Assembly: GCA_903825575.1 (NCBI GenBank)
Contig: CAIKAW010000010.1
Location: 1 to 63,563, forward strand
Reading direction: 5' to 3'
DNA: 63,563 bases
Origin: an uncultured bacterium
GTDB taxonomy: Bacteria; Actinomycetota; Actinomycetes; S36-B12; CAIKAW01
Within the stretch, counting starts at the first letter, position 1. Each line of letters opens with the position of its first letter. Under the pieces are notes generated by a model. That model worked only from the letters and a program-made list of their open reading frames with translations, had not been told where the DNA came from and did no database searches. Below, in pieces: positions 1 through 7,737 of this stretch. The position numbers were made by a program, and so were the translations under genes.

Positions 1-330
1 AACGAACGCGTAGACCACGAGCACGGTTGCAATGAACACGAACATTTCCGCTAGGCCGAACAACTTGAGTTGGTCGAACGCGATAGCCCACGGGTAGAGG
101 AAGACGATTTCAATGTCGAACACGATGAACAGCATTGCGGTCAGGTAGTACTTGACCGGGAATCGGCCACCACCAACAGGTTGGGGCGTCGGCTCAATTC
201 CACATTCGTAGGCTTCGAGTTTGGCCCGGTTGTACCGCTTCGGACCGGTGATGCTCGCAATGCCGACTGACATTGCAGCGAATCCGAAGGCAAGTATGCC
301 GAGTACGAGGATCGGCCAGTAGACGTTCAC
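1..330 (-). CDS. nuoA: NADH-quinone oxidoreductase subunit A (NuoA), 3' truncated by the window edge
   Basis: Membrane subunit of respiratory complex I, which passes electrons from NADH to menaquinone and pumps protons. Reading from a GTG at 330 there are 110 codons without a stop, running off the left edge. The translation has a first membrane helix (about residues 4-24), the conserved loop with KRYNRAKLEAYECGIEP and FPVKYY, then helices around FIVFDIEIVFLYPWA. A strong GGAGGAG ribosome site lies 10 nt before the GTG. It is the first nuo gene of an operon running leftwards and lies 88 bp downstream of menJ, so it may share the menJ promoter and its Rex-like operator. Identification is secure; the C-terminus is not visible. 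Confidence 0.93.
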   Translation of the reverse strand, partial: MNVYWPILVLGILAFGFAAMSVGIASITGPKRYNRAKLEAYECGIEPTPQPVGGGRFPVKYYLTAMLFIVFDIEIVFLYPWAIAFDQLKLFGLAEMFVFIATVLVVYAFV

Positions 331-418
331 CGCCGCCTGTCTCCTCCTTGGGAGGCCGGCGAGGTTGCCGGACGTGAACATCCTAGGGCGGTCCGATTCC
401 GGACTTGATTCAGGTGGG

Positions 419-1684
419 TCATGCGGCCGGGGTGATCTTGCTCAGAGCATTTATGACGCGATCGTTGACATCGCCATCGCTCGGATCTGTGAGGTTTGCC
501 AACAGTTTTAGGGTGAAACGCATCAGGCGTTCGCGCTTAAGTCCGTGACGGGTAGCCATCCGCATGACCTCCGGGTGCCCGATCAGGTCGACGAACCAAC
601 GTCCCAAGGTGTAGTACCCGCCATAGGTGCTCTTCAGTGCCGCCGGATATCCCTGCAGGGCGCGCTCAAGGGCCTCGGCCGAGCCAGCCGCGTGAGCATT
701 CGCGATGATTTCCGCGGCCAGCGAGCCAGACTCCATGGCGTAGGAGATTCCCTCGCCATTAAACGGATTGACCATCCCGCCAGCATCGCCGACGAGAAGT
801 AGTCCGCGCTCATAGTGTGGTTGGCGGTTGAAGCCCATCGGCAGCGCCGCTCCGCGCACTTCCTGGGTTCGGTTTTCCTCCCGGAAGCCCCACTCCTCGG
901 GTGTCTGGTCCAGCCATTTGCTGAGCAGGTCCTTGTAGTCGACCTTGCCGAAGGCGTCGGAGGTGTTAAGGATTCCCAGCCCGACGTTGCAGGTGCCATC
1001 GCCCATGCCGAAGATCCAGCCGTAGCCAGGCAGCAACGCTGTGCCGTCCCACAATTCGAGCCACGACTCGAGCCAGTCGTCCTTGTCGCGAGGTGATTTG
1101 TAGTACGTACGTACGGCCACGCCCATCGGTCGGTCGTCACGTTTCTCGCGGCCTACCGAGAGCGCGAGCCGACTGGAGTTGCCGTCGGCCGCAATGACGA
1201 TCGGTGCGCGTACTTCGGACGGTCCACCGTCGCGTGCCCGAGTAGTTACACCAATTACTCGCCCAGTGCGATCGTCGAGAATCGCTCCGGTTACTGGGGT
1301 TTGCTCGAAAAGTCGAGCGCCAGCTGCCTCCGCAGTCCGGGCTAGAAGTTCATCAAAATCCGCTCGCGGACGGACTAATCCGTAGTTTGGAAATGAGGCT
1401 AGGTCGGGCCAGGGAATCTCCAACCGATTCCCGCCGCCGACAATGCGCAGGCCGCGATTATGCAGCCAGCCCGCCGATTCACTGGTGTCGATCCCCAGGT
1501 TGAGCAACTGTTTTACAGCGCGAGGGGTCAGTCCGTCGCCACAGACCTTTTCGCGCGGAAACGTGGTCTTTTCCAATAGCACAACGTCAAGTCCGGCGTT
1601 CGCCAGATGGGCGGCGGCCGTAGCTCCGCCTGGCCCGGCGCCGACGATGACCACATCGGCACTCAGCGAGGTTTGGCTTTCCAT
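419..1684 (-). CDS. menJ: Geranylgeranyl reductase-family FAD protein, probable menaquinone reductase MenJ
   Basis: FAD-dependent oxidoreductase of 421 residues. Members of this family next to menG in actinobacteria saturate one isoprene unit of the menaquinone side chain (MenJ), though geranylgeranyl-lipid reductases look alike. Visible motifs are the N-terminal dinucleotide fold GAGPGG (residues 15-20), the family block EKTTFPREKVCGDGLTPRAV, and the second FAD motif LLVGDAGGMVNPFNGEGI near residue 294. I chose the ATG at 1684, with AAGGA just upstream, over an upstream TTG at 1711 that would lie inside a hairpin-forming operator. It follows menG by 61 bp and precedes nuoA. Function is inferred from family and context. 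Confidence 0.82.
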   Translation of the reverse strand: MESQTSLSADVVIVGAGPGGATAAAHLANAGLDVVLLEKTTFPREKVCGDGLTPRAVKQLLNLGIDTSESAGWLHNRGLRIVGGGNRLEIPWPDLASFPNYGLVRPRADFDELLARTAEAAGARLFEQTPVTGAILDDRTGRVIGVTTRARDGGPSEVRAPIVIAADGNSSRLALSVGREKRDDRPMGVAVRTYYKSPRDKDDWLESWLELWDGTALLPGYGWIFGMGDGTCNVGLGILNTSDAFGKVDYKDLLSKWLDQTPEEWGFREENRTQEVRGAALPMGFNRQPHYERGLLLVGDAGGMVNPFNGEGISYAMESGSLAAEIIANAHAAGSAEALERALQGYPAALKSTYGGYYTLGRWFVDLIGHPEVMRMATRHGLKRERLMRFTLKLLANLTDPSDGDVNDRVINALSKITPAA

Positions 1685-1714
1685 TACGTCCTTTGCTCCT
1701 GGCAGCACCAACGC

Positions 1715-1732
1715 TCGTGAATGGCTTCACGA
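1715..1732. promoter_or_regulatory. Candidate Rex operator upstream of menJ-nuoA
   Basis: TCGTGAATGGCTTCACGA is the core of a longer perfect inverted repeat (1712-1735) with 10-bp arms CGCTCGTGAA/TTCACGAGCG and a 4-nt centre TGGC. The known Rex operator is TTGTGAA-N4-TTCACAA; this site matches 12 of its 14 fixed positions, with the GTGAA-N4-TTCAC core intact. On the minus strand it starts about 10 nt downstream of a TAGGAT -10 element (1743-1748), so bound Rex would cover the transcription start of menJ and perhaps nuoA. A rex gene is in the window at 21363-22046. An RNA hairpin role is possible, but no T-run follows, so an intrinsic terminator is unlikely. Confidence 0.7.
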
Positions 1733-1742
1733 GCGCCCAGTA

Positions 1743-1748
1743 ATCCTA
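1743..1748 (-). promoter_or_regulatory. Candidate -10 element for menJ
   Basis: TAGGAT on the minus strand fits the actinobacterial TANNNT -10 consensus and overlaps the stop codon of menG. It lies 58 nt upstream of the menJ ATG with the Rex-like palindrome between. No convincing -35 hexamer was seen. Confidence 0.4.
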
Positions 1749-2447
1749 GCCTCGGTCCCCGGCAACGGCTCGGTGGAGGGCTACGATCCCGCCGGTTAGG
1801 TTGCGCCACTGGACCTGAGCCCAACCTGCGGCACCCACCCGGTCAGCAAGTGCGCCTTGGTCGGGCCAGGCGCGGATCGACTCGGCCAAGTAGACATATG
1901 CCTCAGGGTTACTCGCAACTCGCCGGGCAACTTCGGGCAACGCCCGCATGAGGTACTCGACATAAACCTTGCGAAACGCCGCGTTGGTTGGGCTCGAGAA
2001 CTCGCAAACAACCAGTCTCCCGCCGGGCCGAGTAACCCGGCGCAGTTCGCGCAGTGCCTGGTCAACGTCGGCCACATTGCGCAGTCCGAATGAGATCGTT
2101 ACTGCGTCAAAGACCTCATCCGCGAACGGCAACGCCAACGCATCCCCGGCCGTGAATGGTAGATAGGGAACTCGGTTCTTGCCGACGGCCAGCATGCCCA
2201 GCGAGAAATCGCATGGGACGACGAAAGCCCCGGCCGCCCAGAGCGGCTCGCTGCTGCTGCCGGTGCCCGCGGCCAAGTCAAGGATCCGTTCCCCAGCCAA
2301 GGGCTTAATAGCTGCCCGAACAGCCTTGCGCCAAACTGCGGTCTGCCCCAAGGACAAGACATCGTTGGTTAGGTCGTACTTGGCCGCCACGTCATCAAAC
2401 ATCGCCGCCACATCGGCGGGCGCCTTGTCCAGTTCGGCCCGGGTCAC
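1746..2447 (-). CDS. menG: Demethylmenaquinone methyltransferase MenG/UbiE
   Basis: SAM-dependent methyltransferase (233 residues) catalysing the final C-methylation of demethylmenaquinone. The N-terminus [22 protein letters not shown] is typical of actinobacterial MenG; motif [12 protein letters not shown] lies at residues 55-65 and the [15 protein letters not shown] and [13 protein letters not shown] blocks follow. The start is a GTG at 2447 with GGAGGA seven nt upstream; the frame stays open to 2585, but that extension has no family similarity. Divergent from menF across 73 bp; menJ follows on the same strand. Confidence 0.93.
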   Translation of the reverse strand: MTRAELDKAPADVAAMFDDVAAKYDLTNDVLSLGQTAVWRKAVRAAIKPLAGERILDLAAGTGSSSEPLWAAGAFVVPCDFSLGMLAVGKNRVPYLPFTAGDALALPFADEVFDAVTISFGLRNVADVDQALRELRRVTRPGGRLVVCEFSSPTNAAFRKVYVEYLMRALPEVARRVASNPEAYVYLAESIRAWPDQGALADRVGAAGWAQVQWRNLTGGIVALHRAVAGDRG

Positions 2448-2454
2448 CGGGACA

Positions 2455-2460
2455 TCCTCC
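2455..2460 (-). promoter_or_regulatory. Ribosome binding site fixing the menG start
   Basis: GGAGGA seven nt before the GTG at 2447. It decides against the 46-codon upstream extension of the same open frame. Confidence 0.7.
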
Positions 2461-2508
2461 CAGTTGCCGATCTCGGCGCCCGCTCGGGCAGGTTGGGTTC
2501 CGGGCGCG

Positions 2509-2514
2509 TAGCCT
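2509..2514 (+). promoter_or_regulatory. -10 element for a leaderless menF transcript
   Basis: TAGCCT followed by exactly six nt and the GTG at 2521. With usual -10 to +1 spacing, transcription would begin at or within a base of the start codon. No Shine-Dalgarno sequence is visible, which agrees. No clear -35. Confidence 0.5.
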
Positions 2515-2520
2515 TTCGCC

Positions 2521-3774
2521 GTGACTTCGCTGCCGTTGCCCAACCCGCTGCGGGTTGTTGGATCCGGGGTCAGCGTGCGCACCACGGCAATCTCGGATGA
2601 CTCGGCGCTGTTGTCGCTGTTGCCCGACGAAACGGCCTACGCATGGGTTCGAAATGGCGAGGGCTTGGTCGGTTGGGGCGAGGCCGCGCGGGTGGAGTTG
2701 TCTGGACCGGAGCGGTTCAGTCGGGCCCAGCGCTGGTGGTCCAACTGGTGCGCCGAAGCAGATATCGATGACCAGGTCGGACTCCCAGGGTCCGGTCCAG
2801 TCGCGTTTGCTTCCTTTGCTTTCGACCCACGTCCCGGCGACAGCGTCCTTGTCGTCCCACAAGTAATCGTCGGCCGGCGAAATGGGCGCACCTGGTTGAC
2901 CGTGATCGGCACGGATCCGCACCCGATTCGCCCCACGACGACTCCCCGACGTCCGTCCGGAATCCGTTGGTCCCAAGGCACCCGTAGCGCCCCGGATTGG
3001 CAATCTTGCGTTGCCCAAGCGATTTCGCGGATCGCCGCCGGCGAACTGGACAAGGTGGTGCTTGCCCGCGATGTCGTGGCTACCACCGATGAACCGGTTG
3101 ATCCGAGGTTCTTGCTGGACCGATTAGCTGCGCGGTTTCCCGAATGCTGGACGTTCAGCGTTGACGGCCTCGTCGGCGCGACGCCGGAATTGCTTGTCCG
3201 CCGCGAAGACGACCTAGTCACTTCGCGGGTGCTGGCTGGGACCGTTCGACGTTTAGCTGATGCTGTCGCCGATGGCCGCCTGACCGAGGCGCTTCTGGCA
3301 TCGGGCAAGGACCAAGAGGAACACGATTTCGCTGTCAACTCAGTGGCTGCAGCTCTAGCCAACCACTGCACCGACCTTGACGTCCCCGAACGGCCGCACG
3401 TCTTGCGCTTGGCCAACGTTGTTCATCTGGCAACCGATGTCACGGGCCGCCTTGCCGACGGCGCACCTGCTCTGGCACTGGCAGCTTCGCTGCATCCAAC
3501 CGCGGCAGTTTGCGGCACACCGACGGAGCGTGCCCTCGGCCTTATCCGCGAAATCGAAGGTCTAGATCGTGGCCGCTATGCCGGGCCGGTCGGCTGGATC
3601 GATTCCCACGGCGACGGCGAGTTCGGAATTGCCTTGAGGTGCGCCGAAATTAACGAAAACCGGATCCGTTTGTTCGCTGGCTGTGGCATTGTCGCAGGCT
3701 CAGACCCGGAGTCCGAACTTGCAGAGTCCCAAGCCAAACTCGTCGCAGTCCGCGACGCGCTTGAGTCAGACTGA
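2521..3774 (+). CDS. menF: Isochorismate synthase MenF
   Basis: Converts chorismate to isochorismate, the first committed step of menaquinone synthesis. The 417 residues carry the chorismate-binding fold: [59 protein letters not shown] and [21 protein letters not shown]. The siderophore isochorismate synthase EntC/DhbC is the alternative, but the neighbours menD, menC, menE and menA favour menaquinone. The GTG at 2521 is supported by a -10 element six nt upstream; an internal GTG at 2575 is possible. The 3' end overlaps convergent menD by 9 bp. Confidence 0.9.
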   Translation: MTSLPLPNPLRVVGSGVSVRTTAISDDSALLSLLPDETAYAWVRNGEGLVGWGEAARVELSGPERFSRAQRWWSNWCAEADIDDQVGLPGSGPVAFASFAFDPRPGDSVLVVPQVIVGRRNGRTWLTVIGTDPHPIRPTTTPRRPSGIRWSQGTRSAPDWQSCVAQAISRIAAGELDKVVLARDVVATTDEPVDPRFLLDRLAARFPECWTFSVDGLVGATPELLVRREDDLVTSRVLAGTVRRLADAVADGRLTEALLASGKDQEEHDFAVNSVAAALANHCTDLDVPERPHVLRLANVVHLATDVTGRLADGAPALALAASLHPTAAVCGTPTERALGLIREIEGLDRGRYAGPVGWIDSHGDGEFGIALRCAEINENRIRLFAGCGIVAGSDPESELAESQAKLVAVRDALESD

Positions 3775-5427
3775 CCCATCGAGTGCAGCACGCAACTGCT
3801 GCAGCGTTGCCCATTCGCCAGCCCGACTTCCGACGTCGGCAATCACTACCTGAACTCCGCCTGCGGCGCGCGCGACCGCGAGCGCAGTTCGCAAAGCCAA
3901 CCGGTCGCCAACGCGTTGTGTCGGAATATCCAGAGCAGAACTGATCGCGGTTAGATCAAGATCATGCGCAGTTCCGAAGACCCGTTCAAAGTGTTCCGCG
4001 TACTCAGGGCGACCCTGCTCAAGTTGATGGAAGATGCCGCCTCCATTGTTGTCAACAACGACTACAAGCAGATCGGGCCTTGCTTCCGAATCTGGCGCCA
4101 GTAAAGAGTTGTGGTCGTAGAGGAACGCGAGATCGCCGACCAAAGCGGTGGTCGGCAGACCGGTGCCCGATGCAATCCCCCAAGCTGTCGCCAGCAGCCC
4201 GTCGATCCCATTGGCTCCACGATTGCAATGCAACGTCGGTGCGTCGTCTCGTTGCTTTGCGACCGCTGCGATTGCACGCATCGACCACGAAGCGCCAACG
4301 AGGAACGGGGTCTGAACTGTGGCCTGCGCCCATACTTCGGCCGCCACTGTCAGTCCCGAGAAGCGCGCCGCCACCTGCATTTCAACTACCCCGGCCACGC
4401 GAGCAGCCGCGGCGCGCCACTCTGCAAGCCAACCGCCGGCAGGACGCAAAGGTGCGTCCGGGACAACATCAAGGGTCACGTGGGCACTAAGGCCCGGGTC
4501 AGCGGGAAGCTCAAGGCGCCGCACGGCAATATGCGTTTGGACGCGGGCCGCCAACTCCAACACTGATCTGGACACGCCAAAAGCGCCAACTGTTAGCAAC
4601 ACCTCGGGAAGGTGGTCCTCAAGCCAACTGGCGTCTTCGAGCAGCAAGGGGCCGTGCGGTAAGACACCCGCTGCCGGACCACCACCGGCCGCTTCGGCTA
4701 GCACTGGCCAGCCCAAGGCGGTTCCTAGAGTTATGGCGGCACTGTGTAGCGACGGGTCTGCACCCGTGTCGCCGAGCAGGATTAGTCCGTGCGCCGGAAC
4801 AGTTGAATGCCCAAGTTCGATCATCACAGCGGCGAACAATTGCGGGGAAGAAACCGAAGGGTTCGGTTTCGGCGCCGACTTAGGCAATGCAGCATTCGCT
4901 CCCGGCTCGGGGACCAGCGGCGGCGCGAAACAAACATTGAGATGGATCGGGCCGGCGGCCTTGCCAAGGGCGGCCGCTAGCGGGACGGCGACTAACGCCG
5001 TGAGGTCGCTGGGGTCGGGCGGAATATCCACGAAAGCTCGCACCGCAGTCCCAAACAATTGGACCTGATCGATCGTCTGATTCGCGCCGGTGCCCCGTAG
5101 CAGCGGTGGCCGATCTGCGGTCACGACAATCAGAGGGATGCCCGAGTGTGATGCCTCAACGATTGCCGGATGCAACTCAACCGCGGCAGTGCCCGACGTC
5201 GTGATCACAGCTACGGGACGTCCGCTACCGCGTGCGATTCCCAATGCCAAGAATCCGGCACTTCGTTCATCTATTCGAACGTGCAGCCGAACCTCGTTGC
5301 GAGCTTCCGCTGCCGCCAATGCCAGGGCCAACGGCGCATTGCGCGACCCCGGCGAAAGCACGAAGTCGGCGACCCCAGCGCGAACCAGCTCCGTGAGAAG
5401 TTCATGTGCGGTAGCCGAGGACGTCAT
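3766..5427 (-). CDS. menD: SEPHCHC synthase MenD
   Basis: Thiamine-diphosphate enzyme (553 residues) that adds 2-oxoglutarate-derived succinic semialdehyde to isochorismate. Visible are the N-terminal TPP pyrimidine domain (VLSPGSRNAPLALAL, then IDERSAGFLALGIARGSGRPVAVITTSGTA) and the C-terminal pyrophosphate domain (NRGANGIDG, LVGDLAFLYDHNSLL, VVVDNNGGGIFHQLEQ). The ATG at 5427 overlaps the stop of menC by 4 bp (ATGA), implying translational coupling; an upstream extension to 5472 lies inside menC and is rejected. Convergent with menF, overlapping by 9 bp. Confidence 0.95.
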   Translation of the reverse strand: MTSSATAHELLTELVRAGVADFVLSPGSRNAPLALALAAAEARNEVRLHVRIDERSAGFLALGIARGSGRPVAVITTSGTAAVELHPAIVEASHSGIPLIVVTADRPPLLRGTGANQTIDQVQLFGTAVRAFVDIPPDPSDLTALVAVPLAAALGKAAGPIHLNVCFAPPLVPEPGANAALPKSAPKPNPSVSSPQLFAAVMIELGHSTVPAHGLILLGDTGADPSLHSAAITLGTALGWPVLAEAAGGGPAAGVLPHGPLLLEDASWLEDHLPEVLLTVGAFGVSRSVLELAARVQTHIAVRRLELPADPGLSAHVTLDVVPDAPLRPAGGWLAEWRAAAARVAGVVEMQVAARFSGLTVAAEVWAQATVQTPFLVGASWSMRAIAAVAKQRDDAPTLHCNRGANGIDGLLATAWGIASGTGLPTTALVGDLAFLYDHNSLLAPDSEARPDLLVVVVDNNGGGIFHQLEQGRPEYAEHFERVFGTAHDLDLTAISSALDIPTQRVGDRLALRTALAVARAAGGVQVVIADVGSRAGEWATLQQLRAALDGSV

Positions 5428-6428
5428 GGGACCAGCGTCCCGTACGCCGCTGAGAGCCGCTGCACCCACCACTGCTGGCGAACAGGTGCGACGCCGGCGG
5501 CAGCGGCGGCTAACGCGTCAGCATCGGGCGCGCGCCGACCAATAGCTAGTGCGCCGGCCGTGGGCAGGATCGTCTGATCTACCAGATCCGCAGCCAATAG
5601 CGCACCGGTTCCAAGGCCGCAGTCCAGGGGCAGGTCAGCAATTCCCGCGGCCAATGCAAGTCCTGCGGCCAGCCCAACACTGGAATCCAGCGCACCGGAA
5701 ACAACCACCGGGAGTCCAATTCGTTTGGCAAGTTCGATCGCGACAGCGACCCCACCGAGCGGTCCGGCCTTCAGCACCAACACATCTCCGGCAGCTCGAA
5801 TCAGCTCGGGCAGCGCCGGGTCGGACAAGTCCGGTGCCCGTCGCAGGCCTTCGTCTACAGCCAACGGAACGCCGATGCTCTCTCGAAGCCGGCGCATATC
5901 GCCCAGCTGATCCAACGGTTGCTCTACGTACTCCACGCCACCGGCTGCCCGAACCAACTGCGGCAAAATGGCCTCGGCTTCGGTAAGCGTCCAACGACCA
6001 TTGCCATCGATCCGGATCCGGCCTTCAGACCCGAGCACTTCTCGCACAGCGACGAGCCGGGCTAGGTCCTCGCTCGGGCTGGACTCGGCAACCTTCACCT
6101 TGACTGTGCGCACCCCAAACTCGTCCCGTGCTCGCAGCGTCCAGTCCCGCGCCTCGGCCACGGCCAGGCTCGGCAGGATTGCGTTAACCCGAATCGTCGC
6201 ACGCACCGGCTCAGGCCACTGTCCGTAGGCAGCCTCGATCGCGCAACGCAGCCAGCGCCCGGCCGCTACATCGTCATAGTCGTCGAAGGGGGCAAACTCC
6301 CCCCATCCCACCGGACCCCGCAGCAAAACGCCGTCGCGGACGTCCAGGCCCCGAAACGTCCGGCGTAACGGCAACGCAAATGGCGTCGCTGTCTCGAGCA
6401 GGTCCGTTAGGCCAGGCAGGTCAAACAC
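5424..6428 (-). CDS. menC: o-Succinylbenzoate synthase MenC
   Basis: Enolase-superfamily dehydratase (334 residues) forming o-succinylbenzoate from SHCHC. The lysine pair region VRTVKVKVAE and the metal-ligand series RIDGNGRWT, VEYVEQPLD and AVDEGLR are present, followed by VLKAGPLGGV and SGALDSSVGLAAGLALAAG. GTG start at 6428 with AGGA six nt upstream. Leads a menC-menD pair and is divergent from menE across 82 bp. A palindromic GCCTAGGC between them supplies a possible -10 on both strands (TAGCCT for menC). Confidence 0.93.
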   Translation of the reverse strand: MFDLPGLTDLLETATPFALPLRRTFRGLDVRDGVLLRGPVGWGEFAPFDDYDDVAAGRWLRCAIEAAYGQWPEPVRATIRVNAILPSLAVAEARDWTLRARDEFGVRTVKVKVAESSPSEDLARLVAVREVLGSEGRIRIDGNGRWTLTEAEAILPQLVRAAGGVEYVEQPLDQLGDMRRLRESIGVPLAVDEGLRRAPDLSDPALPELIRAAGDVLVLKAGPLGGVAVAIELAKRIGLPVVVSGALDSSVGLAAGLALAAGIADLPLDCGLGTGALLAADLVDQTILPTAGALAIGRRAPDADALAAAAAGVAPVRQQWWVQRLSAAYGTLVP

Positions 6429-6495
6429 TTGTGGTCCTGCGCAGCATGCCGCTCCAATCTTGGCCCGCCGACCGGTGGCAGCGGGGGAACACGCC

Positions 6496-6501
6496 TAGGC
6501 T
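6496..6501 (+). promoter_or_regulatory. -10 element for menE, shared palindrome with menC
   Basis: TAGGCT nine nt before the menE ATG. It sits in the palindrome GCCTAGGC (6493-6500); read on the minus strand, 6497-6502 gives TAGCCT, a candidate -10 for menC. menE has no visible Shine-Dalgarno, fitting a very short or absent leader. Confidence 0.42.
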
Positions 6502-6510
6502 AACGACGCT

Positions 6511-7737
6511 ATGAACACTCGTGCGCTGAGCCAGTTGCTTGTGTCACCCGGCCCGACCGGGGTCCAAGCCTTGCTTGCGGCCCTCCCTAGCGCCCTCTCA
6601 GGCGAGGGCGCCGCCATCGCACCCGCTGAGGTGGGAGTCCCCGAACAAGTCAGGACCGGATGGAATACGGCGGTCCGTGCCGATGACCGCAAGGCGCCGC
6701 TTGAATCCGATGCCGCGGCGGTGGTGCTCACGACCAGCGGATCTACCGGCACCCCAATCGGAGTGCTGCTGTCGGCTGCTGCCCTGCGTGCAGCTGCCGA
6801 CTCGGCTCACGATCGCTTAGCTGGGCCTGGGCATTGGCTAGTGGCATTGCCGGTGACCTCGGTAGGCGGACTCATGACGATCGTCCGTGCGCTCGTGTCT
6901 GAAACACGGCCGGTGATTTGGCCGGGAGTAGGTGGCGCCGAAACCTTTACGCCCGAGTCGTTCCTAGCTTCAGCAGAATTGACGCTCGCTCAAGCCGGCA
7001 CGGAACCTGCCTACGTTTCGCTGGTGCCAACGCAGTTGCAGCGCATCGTCAGCAGTGGAGGTCCGGCGCTAGCGGCCTTGGCGCGGTTTAGTGCGGTGCT
7101 GGTGGGGGCCGCAGATTTGCCATCGCAGACCCGGAACCCGGCAGTGGCCGCCGGCGTCAATGTGGTGCGCACCTACGGCATGACTGAAACGTGTGGTGGC
7201 TTTTGCTACGAAGGGCGGCCACTAGGCAACATGGGCCTTGAAATTGTGGAGGAAGATACGCACGGCGTTGGGCGCGTTGTCGTCTCCGGCTCCGCCTTGG
7301 CTTTGGGCTACCGACTCCAACCGGACCTGACCGCAACTCGCTTCACATCAACTGGCTTGTGGACCGAAGACTTAGGTCGGCTAGTCGATGGACGCTTGAC
7401 GATTGTTGGCCGCCTCGACGAAATGGTGAAGGTGGGCGGAGTTTCGGTTGCGTTGCCCGCAGTTGCCGCGGTGCTGCGAGCCCACGTCGGTATTAGCGAC
7501 GCCGTTGCGGTTGCTCGCCCTGATCCGGAATGGGGCGTCCGCGTCGTAGCAGTAGTCGTTACTTCGAACTCTGACGTTGAGGGAGTCGAAGATTTGTTAC
7601 CGCAATTGCAACGCGTTGTAGGCGATCGACTGGGCCGACTAGCGGCACCGGTAGCAGTGCGCGTAGTACCAGAGATTCCGTTGCTACCTAACGGAAAACC
7701 AGACCGAGTCGCCTTGGCTGCTCTGGTCGAACGATGA
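6511..7737 (+). CDS. menE: o-Succinylbenzoate-CoA ligase MenE
   Basis: Acyl-CoA synthetase of the ANL superfamily (408 residues, the compact actinobacterial form) activating o-succinylbenzoate with ATP and CoA. Motifs: AMP/phosphate loop TTSGSTGTPIGVLLS, the YGMTETCGG block, LWTEDLGRLVDGRLTIVGRLDEMVKVGG and the C-terminal LLPNGKPDRVAL containing the adenylation lysine. The ATG at 6511 has no Shine-Dalgarno. The 3' end overlaps menA by 4 bp (ATGA). No menB (naphthoate synthase) is in this window. Confidence 0.93.
   Translation: MNTRALSQLLVSPGPTGVQALLAALPSALSGEGAAIAPAEVGVPEQVRTGWNTAVRADDRKAPLESDAAAVVLTTSGSTGTPIGVLLSAAALRAAADSAHDRLAGPGHWLVALPVTSVGGLMTIVRALVSETRPVIWPGVGGAETFTPESFLASAELTLAQAGTEPAYVSLVPTQLQRIVSSGGPALAALARFSAVLVGAADLPSQTRNPAVAAGVNVVRTYGMTETCGGFCYEGRPLGNMGLEIVEEDTHGVGRVVVSGSALALGYRLQPDLTATRFTSTGLWTEDLGRLVDGRLTIVGRLDEMVKVGGVSVALPAVAAVLRAHVGISDAVAVARPDPEWGVRVVAVVVTSNSDVEGVEDLLPQLQRVVGDRLGRLAAPVAVRVVPEIPLLPNGKPDRVALAALVER

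Noticed and set aside
391-404. GTCCG-ATTC-CGGAC hairpin between menJ and nuoA as a terminator
   Set aside because: Only 5-bp arms and no T-run; nothing shows that it ends transcription.
1684-1711. TTG at 1711 as the menJ start
   Set aside because: Nine extra residues without similarity, located against the operator; ATG 1684 has AAGGA upstream.
2637-3416. Long open frame opposite menF, and similar long frames opposite other genes (for example 15514-16053 and 20537-21340)
   Set aside because: Shadows of well-identified genes; low-complexity Arg/Ser/Ala translations and no ribosome sites or family motifs.
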